Assembly (NCBI RefSeq): GCF_018070465.1
Contig: NZ_JAGPXT010000001.1
Coordinates: forward strand, 1-64,000
Direction of reading: 5' to 3'
DNA from: Micromonospora sp. C95
GTDB taxonomy: Bacteria > Actinomycetota > Actinomycetes > Mycobacteriales > Micromonosporaceae
DNA length: 64,000 nt
In this document: positions 41,881 through 50,741 of the stretch, piece after piece
Layout of the letters: each line of letters begins with the position of its first letter
Numbering within the stretch: the first letter of the stretch is position 1
Made by a program: the position numbers and the translations under genes
The notes under the pieces: generated by a model
The model's input: the letters and a program-made list of their open reading frames with translations, nothing else
The model's database searches: none
Told to the model about the DNA's origin: nothing

Positions 41881-41944
41881 GGACGGCGAAGGCCCTGCGG
41901 CCCCGTGGAGGGGCGTCGCGCGGACTTCGGGGTGGGTGCGGGGA
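41881..41944. repeat. 64-bp intergenic repeat (related to 40646-40707)
   Basis: GGACGGCGAAGGCC...CGTCGCGCGG(A/C)CTTCG...GGGTGCG(A/G)GGA is shared by both leaders at roughly 80% identity by eye, and each can pair its GAAGG and CCTTC-type arms. It precedes DUF4262 copy 2. Confidence 0.6.
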
Positions 41945-42982
41945 TCAGCGGGCGAGGACGGCGACTTTCTCGCCGTGTAGCAGGGGTGCCCCGTCGGGGC
42001 CTTTGATGTGGGCGTTGATCCAGATGCGGTACGGGTGGCCGTCGCGGTCGATGAGGCGCCGCCAGTGGCCGCGGACGACGAACCGCACCCGGTAGTGCCA
42101 CTTGGGTTCCCCGTCGGTCGGTTCGGCGAGAGGGCTGGTGCGGCGCAGCATGACCACGCGGGTGTCGTGGCGGATGCTGGCGCGCACGGCACGGCGGCGG
42201 GCGGCGCGGTCCACCGGAGCGGCGGCGACGGTGGCGAGGGGTTGGGCCCGGATGCGCCAGAAGGCATAGGCGACAGCGGCGCAGGCCCGCATCGGGGTGG
42301 TGGTCTCGTCGATGCAGAACCGGCCGTCGGGCGCCGGTTCCCAGTCGCGGTCGTCCCCGTCGAGGACCGGCAGGTCGGGGCGGGCGTCGACGGGCTGACC
42401 GATGGGGATCTCGGTGAAGTCGGTCAGCACGTAGGGGCCGAACTGCCGGGCGAGGTCGGGCCGGTCAGCGAGTTGCGCACGACGCCGGACGGCCGCCGGG
42501 TCGTGCGGGTCGCGGTGGTCGGCCCAGCCGGCGATGGCCCAGAAGGACCGGCCGCTACTGGTGTTGGCGGTGCGGGCCCAGGTGATCGCACCGATCGAGG
42601 ACACCTCGCCGCTGAGGCTGCGGTGGTAGATCGGTTCGGGGAGGAACAGCACCCCGCCGTCGTCGGGGGCGACGTCGGCGGGCAGCACCTCGCCGGTCAG
42701 ATCGAGGGCCGCCGCGGCGGCGGCGATGATCGCGGTCATCGCGGGGGCGATGACGTACGGCTCGCCGAATCGCCACGGGTTGGCGGTGATGGCGCGCACC
42801 GCGGTGAGGACCTTCGCCATGCCCGCTGGGCTGGGACTGGGGTGGTCGGCGAGGCGGCTGCCGAAGAACGCCTGCAGGTACCGCGCCGCGAGCGGGCCGC
42901 GGTGGTAGTCGACCATGCGGGCACGCAGGTCGACGGCGGTGCGGGCGTAGCCAGCGAGCGTGTCGTTCGGTAGGAAGTTCAC
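41945..42982 (-). CDS. large ICE accessory protein of unknown function
   Basis: 345 residues, GTG start. N-terminal helical part (FLPNDTLAGYARTAVDLRARMVDYH), middle with LFLPEPIYHRSLSGEVSSIGAITWA, and a C-terminal basic/aromatic block WHYRVRFVVRGHWRRLIDRDGHPYRIWINAHIKGPDG that looks nucleic-acid binding. I cannot assign a family. Only 22 bp separate it from the upstream gene. Confidence 0.7.
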   Translation of the reverse strand: MNFLPNDTLAGYARTAVDLRARMVDYHRGPLAARYLQAFFGSRLADHPSPSPAGMAKVLTAVRAITANPWRFGEPYVIAPAMTAIIAAAAAALDLTGEVLPADVAPDDGGVLFLPEPIYHRSLSGEVSSIGAITWARTANTSSGRSFWAIAGWADHRDPHDPAAVRRRAQLADRPDLARQFGPYVLTDFTEIPIGQPVDARPDLPVLDGDDRDWEPAPDGRFCIDETTTPMRACAAVAYAFWRIRAQPLATVAAAPVDRAARRRAVRASIRHDTRVVMLRRTSPLAEPTDGEPKWHYRVRFVVRGHWRRLIDRDGHPYRIWINAHIKGPDGAPLLHGEKVAVLAR

Positions 42983-43004
42983 TGATTTGCCTCCAGGTGC
43001 GTGC

Positions 43005-43451
43005 TCAGGCGGCCAGCGCCGCCACGGGTGGACGCCGGTGCAGCCGGGATTCCGGCGGCACCGCAGCCGGTGCGGGCGCGGGCCGCATCAGGGGTGCCGG
43101 CGGGCGGGCGGGGGTGAACCAGCCGGTGAAGCGACGCGGCGCGGCGGGAACGGCGGCGCGTCCGCGTGCGACTCCGGCCGGGCGCGGCAAAGGGGGTGTG
43201 GGCGGCGGGGCGAGGGCGGTGGTGGTGCGGCGGGCGTGTTGTTCGGCGCGCTGGGCGGTGCGCAGCGCCCAGCAGGGGCCGTGCTGCCCGCGGCACTGCA
43301 GGTTCGTGCAGGCACCGTCGGATCCGGGTTGGTGGGCAGCGGCGACGTCGACCGCGAGCGCCCACAGAAGCCGGTCGGTGACGTCGTCCGGTAGCGCGGT
43401 GCGGTCGCTGGGACGCCGGCTGCGGTCCTCGGGATGTGCGGGGTGTGCCAT
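43005..43451 (-). CDS. small Arg/Pro-rich accessory protein
   Basis: 148 residues from ATG 43451. Residues 1-60 are ordered (DDVTDRLLWALAVDVAAAHQPG) with CTNLQCRGQHGPCWALRTAQRAEQHARR, a Cys/His group that may bind zinc. The rest is Pro/Ala/Arg-rich and disordered. A longer reading from TTG 43583 would pass through the conserved leader motif and is less likely. Confidence 0.6.
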   Translation of the reverse strand: MAHPAHPEDRSRRPSDRTALPDDVTDRLLWALAVDVAAAHQPGSDGACTNLQCRGQHGPCWALRTAQRAEQHARRTTTALAPPPTPPLPRPAGVARGRAAVPAAPRRFTGWFTPARPPAPLMRPAPAPAAVPPESRLHRRPPVAALAA

Positions 43452-44003
43452 GGTGGGTGGCCCTTCGGTCGGCGGATCGCGGGCATGCGCGGTCGCCGCC
43501 CGACTCGCTTCGGGCTCCTTGGGGATGCTGATGTCCGAACGACGGACGACGACCAGCACCGATCGACGCTCATCTCCCGACAAAGGTCAAGTCATGTCGG
43601 GCGGGCAGGGGGTTACCCGCCCGATACGGCTGCGTGGGGTCGCTGCTCAGGTGGTCTGCTCGGGGTCGAGGCGTACCGGGTGGGGTCGACGGTGGTAAGT
43701 GGGTGGCGGGAGACGCCACGCCAGTAGCGGCCGTTGTTACACCTGAGCGCGACGAGGGAGATGCGAGCAGCGTCGGCGTCCCGCAGTACCACGTACAGCT
43801 CGCGTCGGTGTTCGGGCTCCGGTGCAGACGCTGGTACCCCGGACGCGCTGCGGTCGGGGTGCGAAGGCTTCGGGACTCTGTGGCGGCGGCTGGTGCGACG
43901 ACCTAGGGTCGCTACTCACAATGAGTAATCGGTCAACGTGGGCGAGCAGAAAGCGGCAGATCCGCGCAGGTGATCTTCGCGTCGTTCTAGTTTTGCGGTT
44001 CTC
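43452..44003. other. intergenic region with repeated leader
   Basis: 43477-43600 matches 40735-40860, with conserved CTGATGTCCG, CGACGACCAGC, TCTCCCGA and GGTCAAGTC. No supported gene between 43600 and the IS5-like element. Confidence 0.5.
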
Positions 44004-44927
44004 TGAGCCGTTTTCATCCTGAGTGGCGGCTGGTCTCGATGCGGTGCAGGACGAGGATGGCCTGCACGATCGCCGTGGCGCGGCGGGGACAGCAACGCAG
44101 CTTGGCCAGGACCTTCCAGGTCTTCAGCGTGGCGATGGCTCGCTCGCCGCGGGCGCGGAGCCGGGCATGACCACGGTTGACGGTCCGCTGACGGTGGGAC
44201 AGTTTCGGTCGGTGTCGGTGGCGTTTGAACGGCGTGCGCACGCTCCCGCCGGCTCCCTGATAGCCCTTGTCCGCGACGGTCAGCACGTTCGCGCTGGTCA
44301 GCGCGTCGATCAGGCCGTGGGTTCGGGCGGCGGTGAGGTCGTGGACCGCGCCGGGCAGGGCGGCCGAGGTCCAGACCAGCCGCCCGGCGGCATCGGCCAG
44401 GACCTGCACGTTCACCCCGTGGCGCTTGTGTTTGCCCGAGTAGTAGGGGCGTTGGTCGGCGACCCGGTCGATCGGGATCAACGTGCCGTCGAGGATGGCG
44501 TACGCCAGCCGGGCGGCCCGGCGCATCGCGGCGGCGAGGTCGTCGGCGCAGGCGGCGAGCAGGTCGACGGCCTCGCGTAGGTACCGCCACACAGTGCTGA
44601 CCGACACGGCGAAGCCGGCCGCGAGGCGGGTGAGGGTATCGCCGTTGCGCAGGTGAGCCAAGGCCATCAGCGCCTGCTGCCGCGCCGCCAACCTGCGCCA
44701 GCGGCCACCGAGCGCGCGGCGCCGGTCGCGGATCAGCTCAGTCAGCCGGGTCAGGCTGCGCGTGGACAGCGGGATGCTGGCAGGATAGGTCAGCAACGAA
44801 GCTCCCGTACTGGGCAGTGCGTCTTGGTCGACTGCTGTCCTACCGGGAGCTTCGTCCTATCTGGAGCATCGACACGCTGCCCCTGCCTGCCTGGCCAACC
44901 ATCCTTGACCACGATGAAAAGGGTTCT
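44004..44927 (-). mobile_element. IS5-like insertion sequence, intact copy
   Basis: Ends GAGCCGTTTTCATC and, reversed, GAACCCTTTTCATC. TCT flanks both sides, a possible 3-bp duplication. It has an internal region near the transposase start (CTCCCGTACTGGGCAGTGCGTCTTGGTCGACTGCTGTCCTACCGGGAGC) shared with the 18494 copy. Carries one full-length transposase. Confidence 0.8.
44014..44796 (-). CDS. IS5-family transposase
   Basis: 260 residues. HTH-like N-terminus (LMALAHLRNGDTLTRLAAGFAVSVSTVWRYL), then DDE: LAYAILDGTLIPIDRVADQ (Asp), LTVADKGYQGAGG (Asp) and ARLRARGERAIATLKTWKVL (Glu). YYSGKHKRHGVNVQV is typical. Complete and probably active, unlike its relative at 18503. Confidence 0.92.
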   Translation of the reverse strand: MLTYPASIPLSTRSLTRLTELIRDRRRALGGRWRRLAARQQALMALAHLRNGDTLTRLAAGFAVSVSTVWRYLREAVDLLAACADDLAAAMRRAARLAYAILDGTLIPIDRVADQRPYYSGKHKRHGVNVQVLADAAGRLVWTSAALPGAVHDLTAARTHGLIDALTSANVLTVADKGYQGAGGSVRTPFKRHRHRPKLSHRQRTVNRGHARLRARGERAIATLKTWKVLAKLRCCPRRATAIVQAILVLHRIETSRHSG

Positions 44928-45233
44928 CTACTGGGCAGCCGCAGCACGGGTGATCTGGAGAGGTCCGCGGTCGGGCAGTACGACGATGAACTGCGAGCGT
45001 ACGTGCTCGACCTTGGACATGCCGATCGGCTCGTCGGTGGGCAACGTCGCCACCACAGATGGGCTGCCGATCAGGTCCAGGTGGACGGTAGTGCTGGCGA
45101 GCGAGGTGGCTGGGCCGCTTATCCAGAACGTGATGTCGGCACCTGCGCAGACTGTGGCCCTCACGCAGTGGCCCCGCAGCCCCGCAGCAGCCGCCGTGCA
45201 GCTTCGGCCGACACAGTGAGGTATACCTTTGAC

Positions 45234-45932
45234 GTGGCTAGAACACCTGAGACCGCTTCGAGGCCGGGATTCGTCTACATCCTGATCAACCCGGCACTTT
45301 CAGGGATGGTAAAGATCGGCCTGACGGTCGGTGACTCGCTGAATCGAGCGCGCCAATTGTCGCGTCATACCGGCGTTCCACAAGACTTCGAGGTTGCCTA
45401 TGAGGAGCTTGTGAGTGACTGCGCGGCTGTTGAGAGACTCCTGCACAAGCGCTTCGAAACGTGGCGTTTGAATGCCCGCCGGGAGTTCTTTCGCATTCCA
45501 GTCAAAGATGCGATAATGGCGCTTCAGCAAGCTGCCGCAATGTATCCCATCGACGCCACTCGCGAGGAAAAGGTCGACATTCTCTCACAGTTGGAGTCTC
45601 GCCTTCGGAGGTGGCTGCGAAGAGATCTCGTGGGCTTGTACATCAGTGTGGTCCAAGACATCGTCTACTTGGAGCAGATCTTCCAACCTCACCCAACGCT
45701 CCATGACTTCGAAATCAAGAATATCGACCTGGGCTTTATCGGGGACGATGAGGATCCCGACGAACTGATGTTCGATGCAGCTCTGTCCGCAAGTGAGAAT
45801 GCTCGCCGCTTCCTGGCGCTAGATACATACTCCTTGTGGTACTGCACTGACTTGATAAATGACGAGGTGGAGTTCTTATTCCGGCAGGCCGAACAACGCA
45901 AGGACTACGCGCAAATACCATTTGCGCTCTAG
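45234..45932 (+). CDS. GIY-YIG nuclease-domain protein (T5orf172-like)
   Basis: 232 residues. Near 12-95 is a T5orf172/MUG113-type GIY-YIG domain: GFVYILINPALSGMVKIGLTV (Tyr and Gly of the motif), SLNRARQLSRHTGVPQDFEVAYEELV, AAVERLLHKRFETWRLNARREFF (Glu and Arg). The rest is helical and unknown. GTG 45234 is chosen because TATACC lies 6 bases before it, giving a leaderless promoter. Lower GC and many A/T third positions than its neighbours point to separate acquisition. Convergent with 46142. Confidence 0.8.
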   Translation: MARTPETASRPGFVYILINPALSGMVKIGLTVGDSLNRARQLSRHTGVPQDFEVAYEELVSDCAAVERLLHKRFETWRLNARREFFRIPVKDAIMALQQAAAMYPIDATREEKVDILSQLESRLRRWLRRDLVGLYISVVQDIVYLEQIFQPHPTLHDFEIKNIDLGFIGDDEDPDELMFDAALSASENARRFLALDTYSLWYCTDLINDEVEFLFRQAEQRKDYAQIPFAL

Positions 45933-46141
45933 TGTGGCAGCCCACTGTTCGGTCAGCACTTCAAGGTCTCGGCGATCAGCTTCTGTAGTCCTCGATCGCC
46001 TGCTCGGTGTCGATCTCAGGTAACGCCCTGCGGGTAGATCCGCGGCTCGCCGTTCTTCCATATCCATGAATAGCTGGGAATCAGATCCCCCCGGGGTGCT
46101 GCATAGCAATCGCAGCGTTCATGGCCGTGTTCCAGCAACCC

Positions 46142-48100
46142 TCAGGCCTGCCGCTTCTTCGCCACGTCAAGGAGCCAGAACTCGTCGTTGATCTTGATGG
46201 TCAGAGCGACCATCAGTCGCAGTGCGCTGTAGTAGGTCTGCTGATGCTGGGCTTCGCCGTTGCCCTTGGATTGGATACCGTGCTGGTACTTATTGCGGAG
46301 TTTCGGGCCGTTACTGAAGTCGACTGAGTTTAGGTTGTAGTTGAAGTAGGCGGCCTCGGCGTCGGTGAGCAACGACGAGCGCCTGACGAGCCACTCAGCG
46401 TCCACCATCCTGTCGACGTGCGCACGACACCTCGTGTTCAGATGGTGGTAGGCAACGGCCTCGTTTTCGTTGAGCGACTGCAGAACGTGGAACAAGTCGG
46501 AATCCTTGAGTCGGATGCGGTTGCCTGTGTTCTCGACGACCCCGTGTTCGATGAGTTTCTCGACTAGGGGCTGTTGGTATTCGTGCAGCGATTCGTACGA
46601 GACCTTGCTTCGCCGCAGCAGGTCGGCGGCGTTTTCGCCGCGAATATCCTCGTTAATGTAAGTCAGGGGCGACTGATCCGAGAACAGGACGTGCAGGATA
46701 GTGCGGATTTCAGTATGGTCGGTGGCGTAGGCGTACTTGCCTTCCAGTGCGCTAGGGATAGTCCTGTATCGGACCAGATTGGCCCCTGCAGTGGCTACGT
46801 CATGGTCAATTTCGCTGTCCTCGACAAGCAGCCCGAACTGCGTCGCGACGGACTCCATCTCAGCGAACAGGTTCCGGCAGCGTTCCAGATAATTCGCCTT
46901 CGGGTTGGACGGGCTGAACGCGAAACCCGCGACGCCGTATTCCGTGAGAAGATGCTCCTCGAAGTACGAGCGGAGCACCTCCTCAAGGTCGATGTCCTTC
47001 GTCCCGAGGTAGCGCTGGTACATCGCCGTTTGGAGTAGTGTTGCGCGATCCTTGGCGATGAAAATGTGACCGGTCCGATAGTCTTTGGCGCCGTTCATGC
47101 CTATCGCGAGTTCAAGCCCGCGGCGTTCGCTGTTAAAGGCGGGGAGCGTCAGGAGTCCGTCCTGTGGTGCGAACTCGAACAGGAACTGGAAGTTGTTCAG
47201 CACGGACGGGAAGTCCAACGTGCCCTCCAGCCAGGTCTGGCTGAAAGTGTACTCGACGACCATATCATTCAACGTTACCTTCACCGGCTCGACCTGGGTC
47301 GATGACACGGCAACGGTGCAACCGGTTCTTATACCGGGAGTCGTCTTAAAGAAATCCTCGATCATGGCGTCGTAACGCCGCTTCGCCTTAACGACCAACT
47401 TGGCATCCACCCCGCTCTTGCTGTCGATTGGGGCGTCCGCGATCAATTTCAAGTAGTTCGGGTTCGGCTCCGCGCTGTCAATATAGGCCTCCATCAGTGC
47501 CCGGGAGTCGGCGGGAGTGAAACTGACGGGGAGGAAGGTCTCATTCTTCATCTCGCCCCCAAGGTGATGCCTGACCACGAGTTCGGCTCGATCCGGCTCG
47601 GCCAGAAGTCGCTCCCGGATGGCCACGCCGTAGTTCTCCACGAGCCGCTTGCTCGTGAGCATGTCGCCGATGTGGACGTTCGCCCCGTCGAGCGCATTCA
47701 GCATCGCTGTGGTGGAGCAGCGTCCGAAGACTCCGAGGCCAGCCAGGAGGTCGAGGAGGTGCTCGCGGTACTGCCAGTCGACTTCCGTCAATAAGTCGGC
47801 GAGGTTGTCGTCCTCTAGGGCGCCGAACCACTGTGCGACGGTCCGCCCGATCCGTTTGGCAGATACAACGAGGGCCTTCCGGTCGTCTTCAACGACGTCC
47901 GTTGGGATGAAACCTGCCTCGACGAACAGGCGAGCGTTGTGCAGTTCCAAGATGCCGTTGACTTCGTCAGGCGGAGCGGCTGGATCAAACCCCTCAACTA
48001 CCTCGGCCGCTCGGTGGACTTGCCAGTACGTCGCGAAGTCGCCAGCGCCGTAGTAGCGGAGCCGAGGAGTGAGCTGGTCGTCTGCGGTCTCAGCATCCAT
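46142..48100 (-). CDS. large protein with C-terminal HEPN-like RX4H motif
   Basis: 652 residues, soluble, not a family I can name. Helical N-terminus (WQVHRAAEVVEGF, LAGLGVFGRCSTTAML), beta-rich middle near 240-340 (VAVSSTQVEPVKVTLNDMV, FQFLFEFAPQDGLLTLPAF), and a C-terminal helical region with PKLRNKYQHGIQ near 600: Arg-Asn-x3-His is the RNase motif of HEPN domains and is followed by an H...YYSALRLMVALTIKINDEF helix as in abortive-infection proteins. Lower GC than the ICE. Probable antiphage or stress RNase; inferred from the motif and island position. Confidence 0.65.
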   Translation of the reverse strand: MDAETADDQLTPRLRYYGAGDFATYWQVHRAAEVVEGFDPAAPPDEVNGILELHNARLFVEAGFIPTDVVEDDRKALVVSAKRIGRTVAQWFGALEDDNLADLLTEVDWQYREHLLDLLAGLGVFGRCSTTAMLNALDGANVHIGDMLTSKRLVENYGVAIRERLLAEPDRAELVVRHHLGGEMKNETFLPVSFTPADSRALMEAYIDSAEPNPNYLKLIADAPIDSKSGVDAKLVVKAKRRYDAMIEDFFKTTPGIRTGCTVAVSSTQVEPVKVTLNDMVVEYTFSQTWLEGTLDFPSVLNNFQFLFEFAPQDGLLTLPAFNSERRGLELAIGMNGAKDYRTGHIFIAKDRATLLQTAMYQRYLGTKDIDLEEVLRSYFEEHLLTEYGVAGFAFSPSNPKANYLERCRNLFAEMESVATQFGLLVEDSEIDHDVATAGANLVRYRTIPSALEGKYAYATDHTEIRTILHVLFSDQSPLTYINEDIRGENAADLLRRSKVSYESLHEYQQPLVEKLIEHGVVENTGNRIRLKDSDLFHVLQSLNENEAVAYHHLNTRCRAHVDRMVDAEWLVRRSSLLTDAEAAYFNYNLNSVDFSNGPKLRNKYQHGIQSKGNGEAQHQQTYYSALRLMVALTIKINDEFWLLDVAKKRQA

Positions 48101-48945
48101 GAAGATCCTTACGAGCGTTCAGCGCCGGTCGAGGGGTCTCGGGTTCCCTCGACTCTAGGCGGACCGAAACAATCGTCGCCGGTGCCGCGACAGGGCGAAC
48201 ACCAAGCCGGCGCCAGTCCGGGCGGCGACGCTGCACCCACCGCCTCGGTGCCGGTTTGCTCGGCGACCTGGTTCCGTGCCCATCCCGCACGAGATCAAGT
48301 TAGGCGCACGCTCATCGGCTACTTGTTTCATTGACCTGCGACCGTGGCCCGGCCAGGCTTCGGTCCAGGCGCCCGGGCTGTCGCTCTCATTTCGGCTAGA
48401 TCCGGACATCGCGGGCTCGGCAGAGGTCACCGTATGTGGTCGATGATTTGTGTGCTGGCGGCGGCTGGGCGGTCTGCTCATCGTCGAGCTGTGGATGTCG
48501 AAGGCCGCTGTGATCGGTGGCGTACGCGGCTCTGCCCTGCAACGCGTAGCCGACAGTTCGCCAGGAGGCTGCTCCAACCTGCGCTGGCGACGGTGACGGC
48601 AGTGCGCGGGCGCAGGGGCGCCTTGTGGACCCGGTCCACTCGCTGCCGTTGCTACCGCTGCCAGTGTTGGCGTCCGCGGTGGCGGGCCGCAGGTGGGTGG
48701 GTTGGCACTTCTGGTCGGCCGTCATCAACGGATCCGACGACGACGTTGATTGGCAGCAGCCGGATGAGGCGGTCGGTGTCGCCCCGGGTGCTGGCGCGGG
48801 CCGCCGCCGGGTCGATTGGTCAATTGACCGCCGCTGGTGTGTGTGGGACTGCCCCTGGTGGATGCGCTCCTTGGCGGGGTCTCGGCGACCCTAGCCGTGG
48901 ACCGGAAAAGCCGGGCTGGCGGATGGAAGCGAAGCGGGGCACGGT
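48101..48945. other. 845-bp stretch without a supported gene
   Basis: Open frames here lack codon bias or ribosome sites. One plus-strand GTG frame (48625-48894) has moderately good GC3 and Trp-rich ends but no family match. May hold decayed sequence at the edge of the low-GC insert. Confidence 0.4.
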
Positions 48946-48981
48946 GAGGACCTCGCGCAGGTCGAGGGGCGCGAGGTCCTC
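48946..48981 (-). terminator. 13-bp perfect hairpin after the GGDEF gene
   Basis: GAGGACCTCGCGC (48946-48958) and GCGCGAGGTCCTC (48969-48981) with a 10-nt loop, 19 bp past the GGDEF stop. No U-tract. Confidence 0.55.
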
Positions 48982-49000
48982 TTGGTGTGTCCGTGAGCGG

Positions 49001-49648
49001 TCAGCGGCGGCGCAGGTCCCGCAGGCGGATACCCGGTAGTGGCCGGGTGTGGCCGGTGGTGGCCGTGGCTCCGTGAACCCCGGATCCGGTTTGTTTGGCC
49101 TGGTACATGGCGATGTCGGCCTGGTGCAGCAAGGTGCGCGGGCCGACACCGAGGGCGGCGGTGGTGTACCCGACGCTGGCCCCCAGGGCCACCGTGTGCT
49201 CGCCGAGGTCGACGGGGTGGCGTCCGACCGCCCGCCACGCGGCGCGGGCGGCGGCGACCACGTCGTCGGGGCCGCCGGAGACCAGCAGGGCGAACTCGTC
49301 GCCCGACAGCCGCGCGGCGAGCCGCACCGGCCCCGGCAAGGCGGCCAGCCGTCGGCCGACCTCGGTGAGCATGTCGTTGCCGGCCTCGTGGCCGAAGGTG
49401 TCGTTGATGGCCTTGAAGCCGTCGAGGTCGAGCAGGACGAGCCCGAACGGTGCGCCGCGCCGCGCGGCGCGCTCGGCGGCGGCGAGCAGGGCCCGCCGGT
49501 TGGGCAGGCCGGTGGTGTCGTCGTGGTCGGCGGCGTAGCGGGCGCGGGTCAGCGCCTGTTGTTGGCGCCACAGCAGCGTGCCGGCGAGGGCGAGACCCGC
49601 GAGGATTCCACCGACGGCGGTGACGACTGAGGTGAGGATGGGAGACAC
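49001..49648 (-). CDS. membrane-anchored GGDEF (diguanylate cyclase-like) protein
   Basis: 215 residues: one N-terminal membrane helix (VVTAVGGILAGLALAGTLLW), then a GGDEF domain with HDDTTGLPNRRALL, VLLDLDGFKAINDTFGHEAGNDML (metal Asp) and the active loop RLSGDEFALL near 118, that is SGDEF in place of GGDEF; Ser at the first position is tolerated in some active cyclases. No RxxD inhibitory site five residues ahead. Would make cyclic di-GMP. ICE-borne c-di-GMP genes are unusual and could couple transfer to the host life cycle. Confidence 0.85.
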   Translation of the reverse strand: MSPILTSVVTAVGGILAGLALAGTLLWRQQQALTRARYAADHDDTTGLPNRRALLAAAERAARRGAPFGLVLLDLDGFKAINDTFGHEAGNDMLTEVGRRLAALPGPVRLAARLSGDEFALLVSGGPDDVVAAARAAWRAVGRHPVDLGEHTVALGASVGYTTAALGVGPRTLLHQADIAMYQAKQTGSGVHGATATTGHTRPLPGIRLRDLRRR

Positions 49649-49682
49649 TTCGGGAGCTCCTTGTCAGTGAAGGAGCACCGGG

Positions 49683-49717
49683 GGCGGGCGTGGTTCCGGG
49701 AAAGTTCGACGCCCGCC
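49683..49717. repeat. start-proximal stem-loop
   Basis: GGCGGGCGT (49683-49691) pairs with ACGCCCGCC (49709-49717), 35 nt before the GGDEF start. Confidence 0.5.
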
Positions 49718-49743
49718 TCCGGGCTACCGGCTGGCGGGGTCGT

Positions 49744-50721
49744 TCAGGCGGTGGAGTTGGCGAGGGCGAACGTGGCGGGCTTCTCGGCGGCCAGGATCGC
49801 CCGTCCGGTCGCGACGAGCTTCACGGCGGCGTTGTGGACCGCGCCCGCGCTGGCCTTCCTCGCGTCGGTTCCTTCATTGGCCCGGTCGATCAGCTTGCAC
49901 AGCTCGCTGACCTTGTACTGCTGGCCGGGGTTGGCCTCGAGGATGTCGAGGATCGCGCCGCGAAGTGTGCCCGACGCTCGCCGGGTCCGGTCCTGTGCCG
50001 CCTCGCCCGCCGCCTGTATGGGAGGCGGTGCGGCGGGTGCTTCCGTGGCGGGGTCGCCGGTGGTGCTGTCGGTGGTCGTGCCGGCAGGGAGATTGTCCGG
50101 TGTGGCCGGTTCGGGGTCCGCTTGGTTCGCTGCGGGCGGCGTTCCGGTGGCCGGGTCGGTGTCGTCGGTCGTGACCGGCATCTCGGGTTCGGCAGTCAAG
50201 CTGTCGCCGTGGTCGGTTTCGGTGTCCTCGGCTTCGGTGGCCTCATCGAGTGCTGCCTCGACATCGCCAGGAGTCGGCGATGCCGACTCCTGGGCGGCGT
50301 CCGGCTGCCCGTCGGCGGCTGGCCGCTGGTCGTGGTCCTGTCCGGCAGTCTCTCCGGTTTCCTGTGTGTCGTCGCCGCGCGGCCCGTGTTCCGCGGCGGT
50401 GCCGGGTGTGTCGGTGTCGCGGGTGGCGGGCTCGGGTGCGGGCTGGCCGTGATCGCCCTGTTCGGCGTGCTGGCGGCCGGTGTCGGTCAGCCGCCACAGG
50501 CTGCGTCCGGTGTCGTTTCGGGTGGGCTCGGCCAGTCCTGCGGTTTCCAGGGTGCGCAGTTTCGGGGTGGTGGTGGAGTAGCCGAGGCCGGCTTCGGTGG
50601 CGATGGCGGCGGCGGTGGCCTCGCCGAGGCGGTGCAGCGCGGCGAGGACCTTCGCGACGCTGGGTGCCGGCGGCGTTGGTGCGGCCGTATCGGTGGTCGT
50701 GTTGGTGGGGGTGCTGGTCAT
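49744..50721 (-). CDS. two winged-helix domains joined by an acidic linker
   Basis: 325 residues from ATG 50721. N-terminal MarR/ArsR-like winged helix (about 20-75: VAKVLAALHRLGEATAAAIATEAGLGYSTTTPKLRTLETAGL). Then about 150 residues very rich in Asp, Glu, Thr and Pro. C-terminal second winged helix (about 250-320: LRGAILDILEANPGQQYKVSELCKLIDRA). Known architecture in Streptomyces plasmids and conjugative elements, role unclear; a DNA-bridging or transfer regulator is plausible. Confidence 0.7.
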   Translation of the reverse strand: MTSTPTNTTTDTAAPTPPAPSVAKVLAALHRLGEATAAAIATEAGLGYSTTTPKLRTLETAGLAEPTRNDTGRSLWRLTDTGRQHAEQGDHGQPAPEPATRDTDTPGTAAEHGPRGDDTQETGETAGQDHDQRPAADGQPDAAQESASPTPGDVEAALDEATEAEDTETDHGDSLTAEPEMPVTTDDTDPATGTPPAANQADPEPATPDNLPAGTTTDSTTGDPATEAPAAPPPIQAAGEAAQDRTRRASGTLRGAILDILEANPGQQYKVSELCKLIDRANEGTDARKASAGAVHNAAVKLVATGRAILAAEKPATFALANSTA

Positions 50722-50741
50722 GGGCGCGTGGCCCCCTTTCT

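Noticed and set aside
43452..43583. N-terminal extension of the 43005 protein from TTG 43583
   Set aside because: The stretch is the conserved leader repeat also found at 40735 before an unrelated gene, so it is regulatory rather than coding.
48625..48894. Trp-rich 89-codon plus-strand frame
   Set aside because: Fair GC3 but no ribosome site, no family match and an Arg-rich end; left as possible decayed sequence.
48344..49039. 231-codon plus-strand frame
   Set aside because: Arg/Cys-rich shadow with no consistent codon bias, running into the hairpin after the GGDEF gene.
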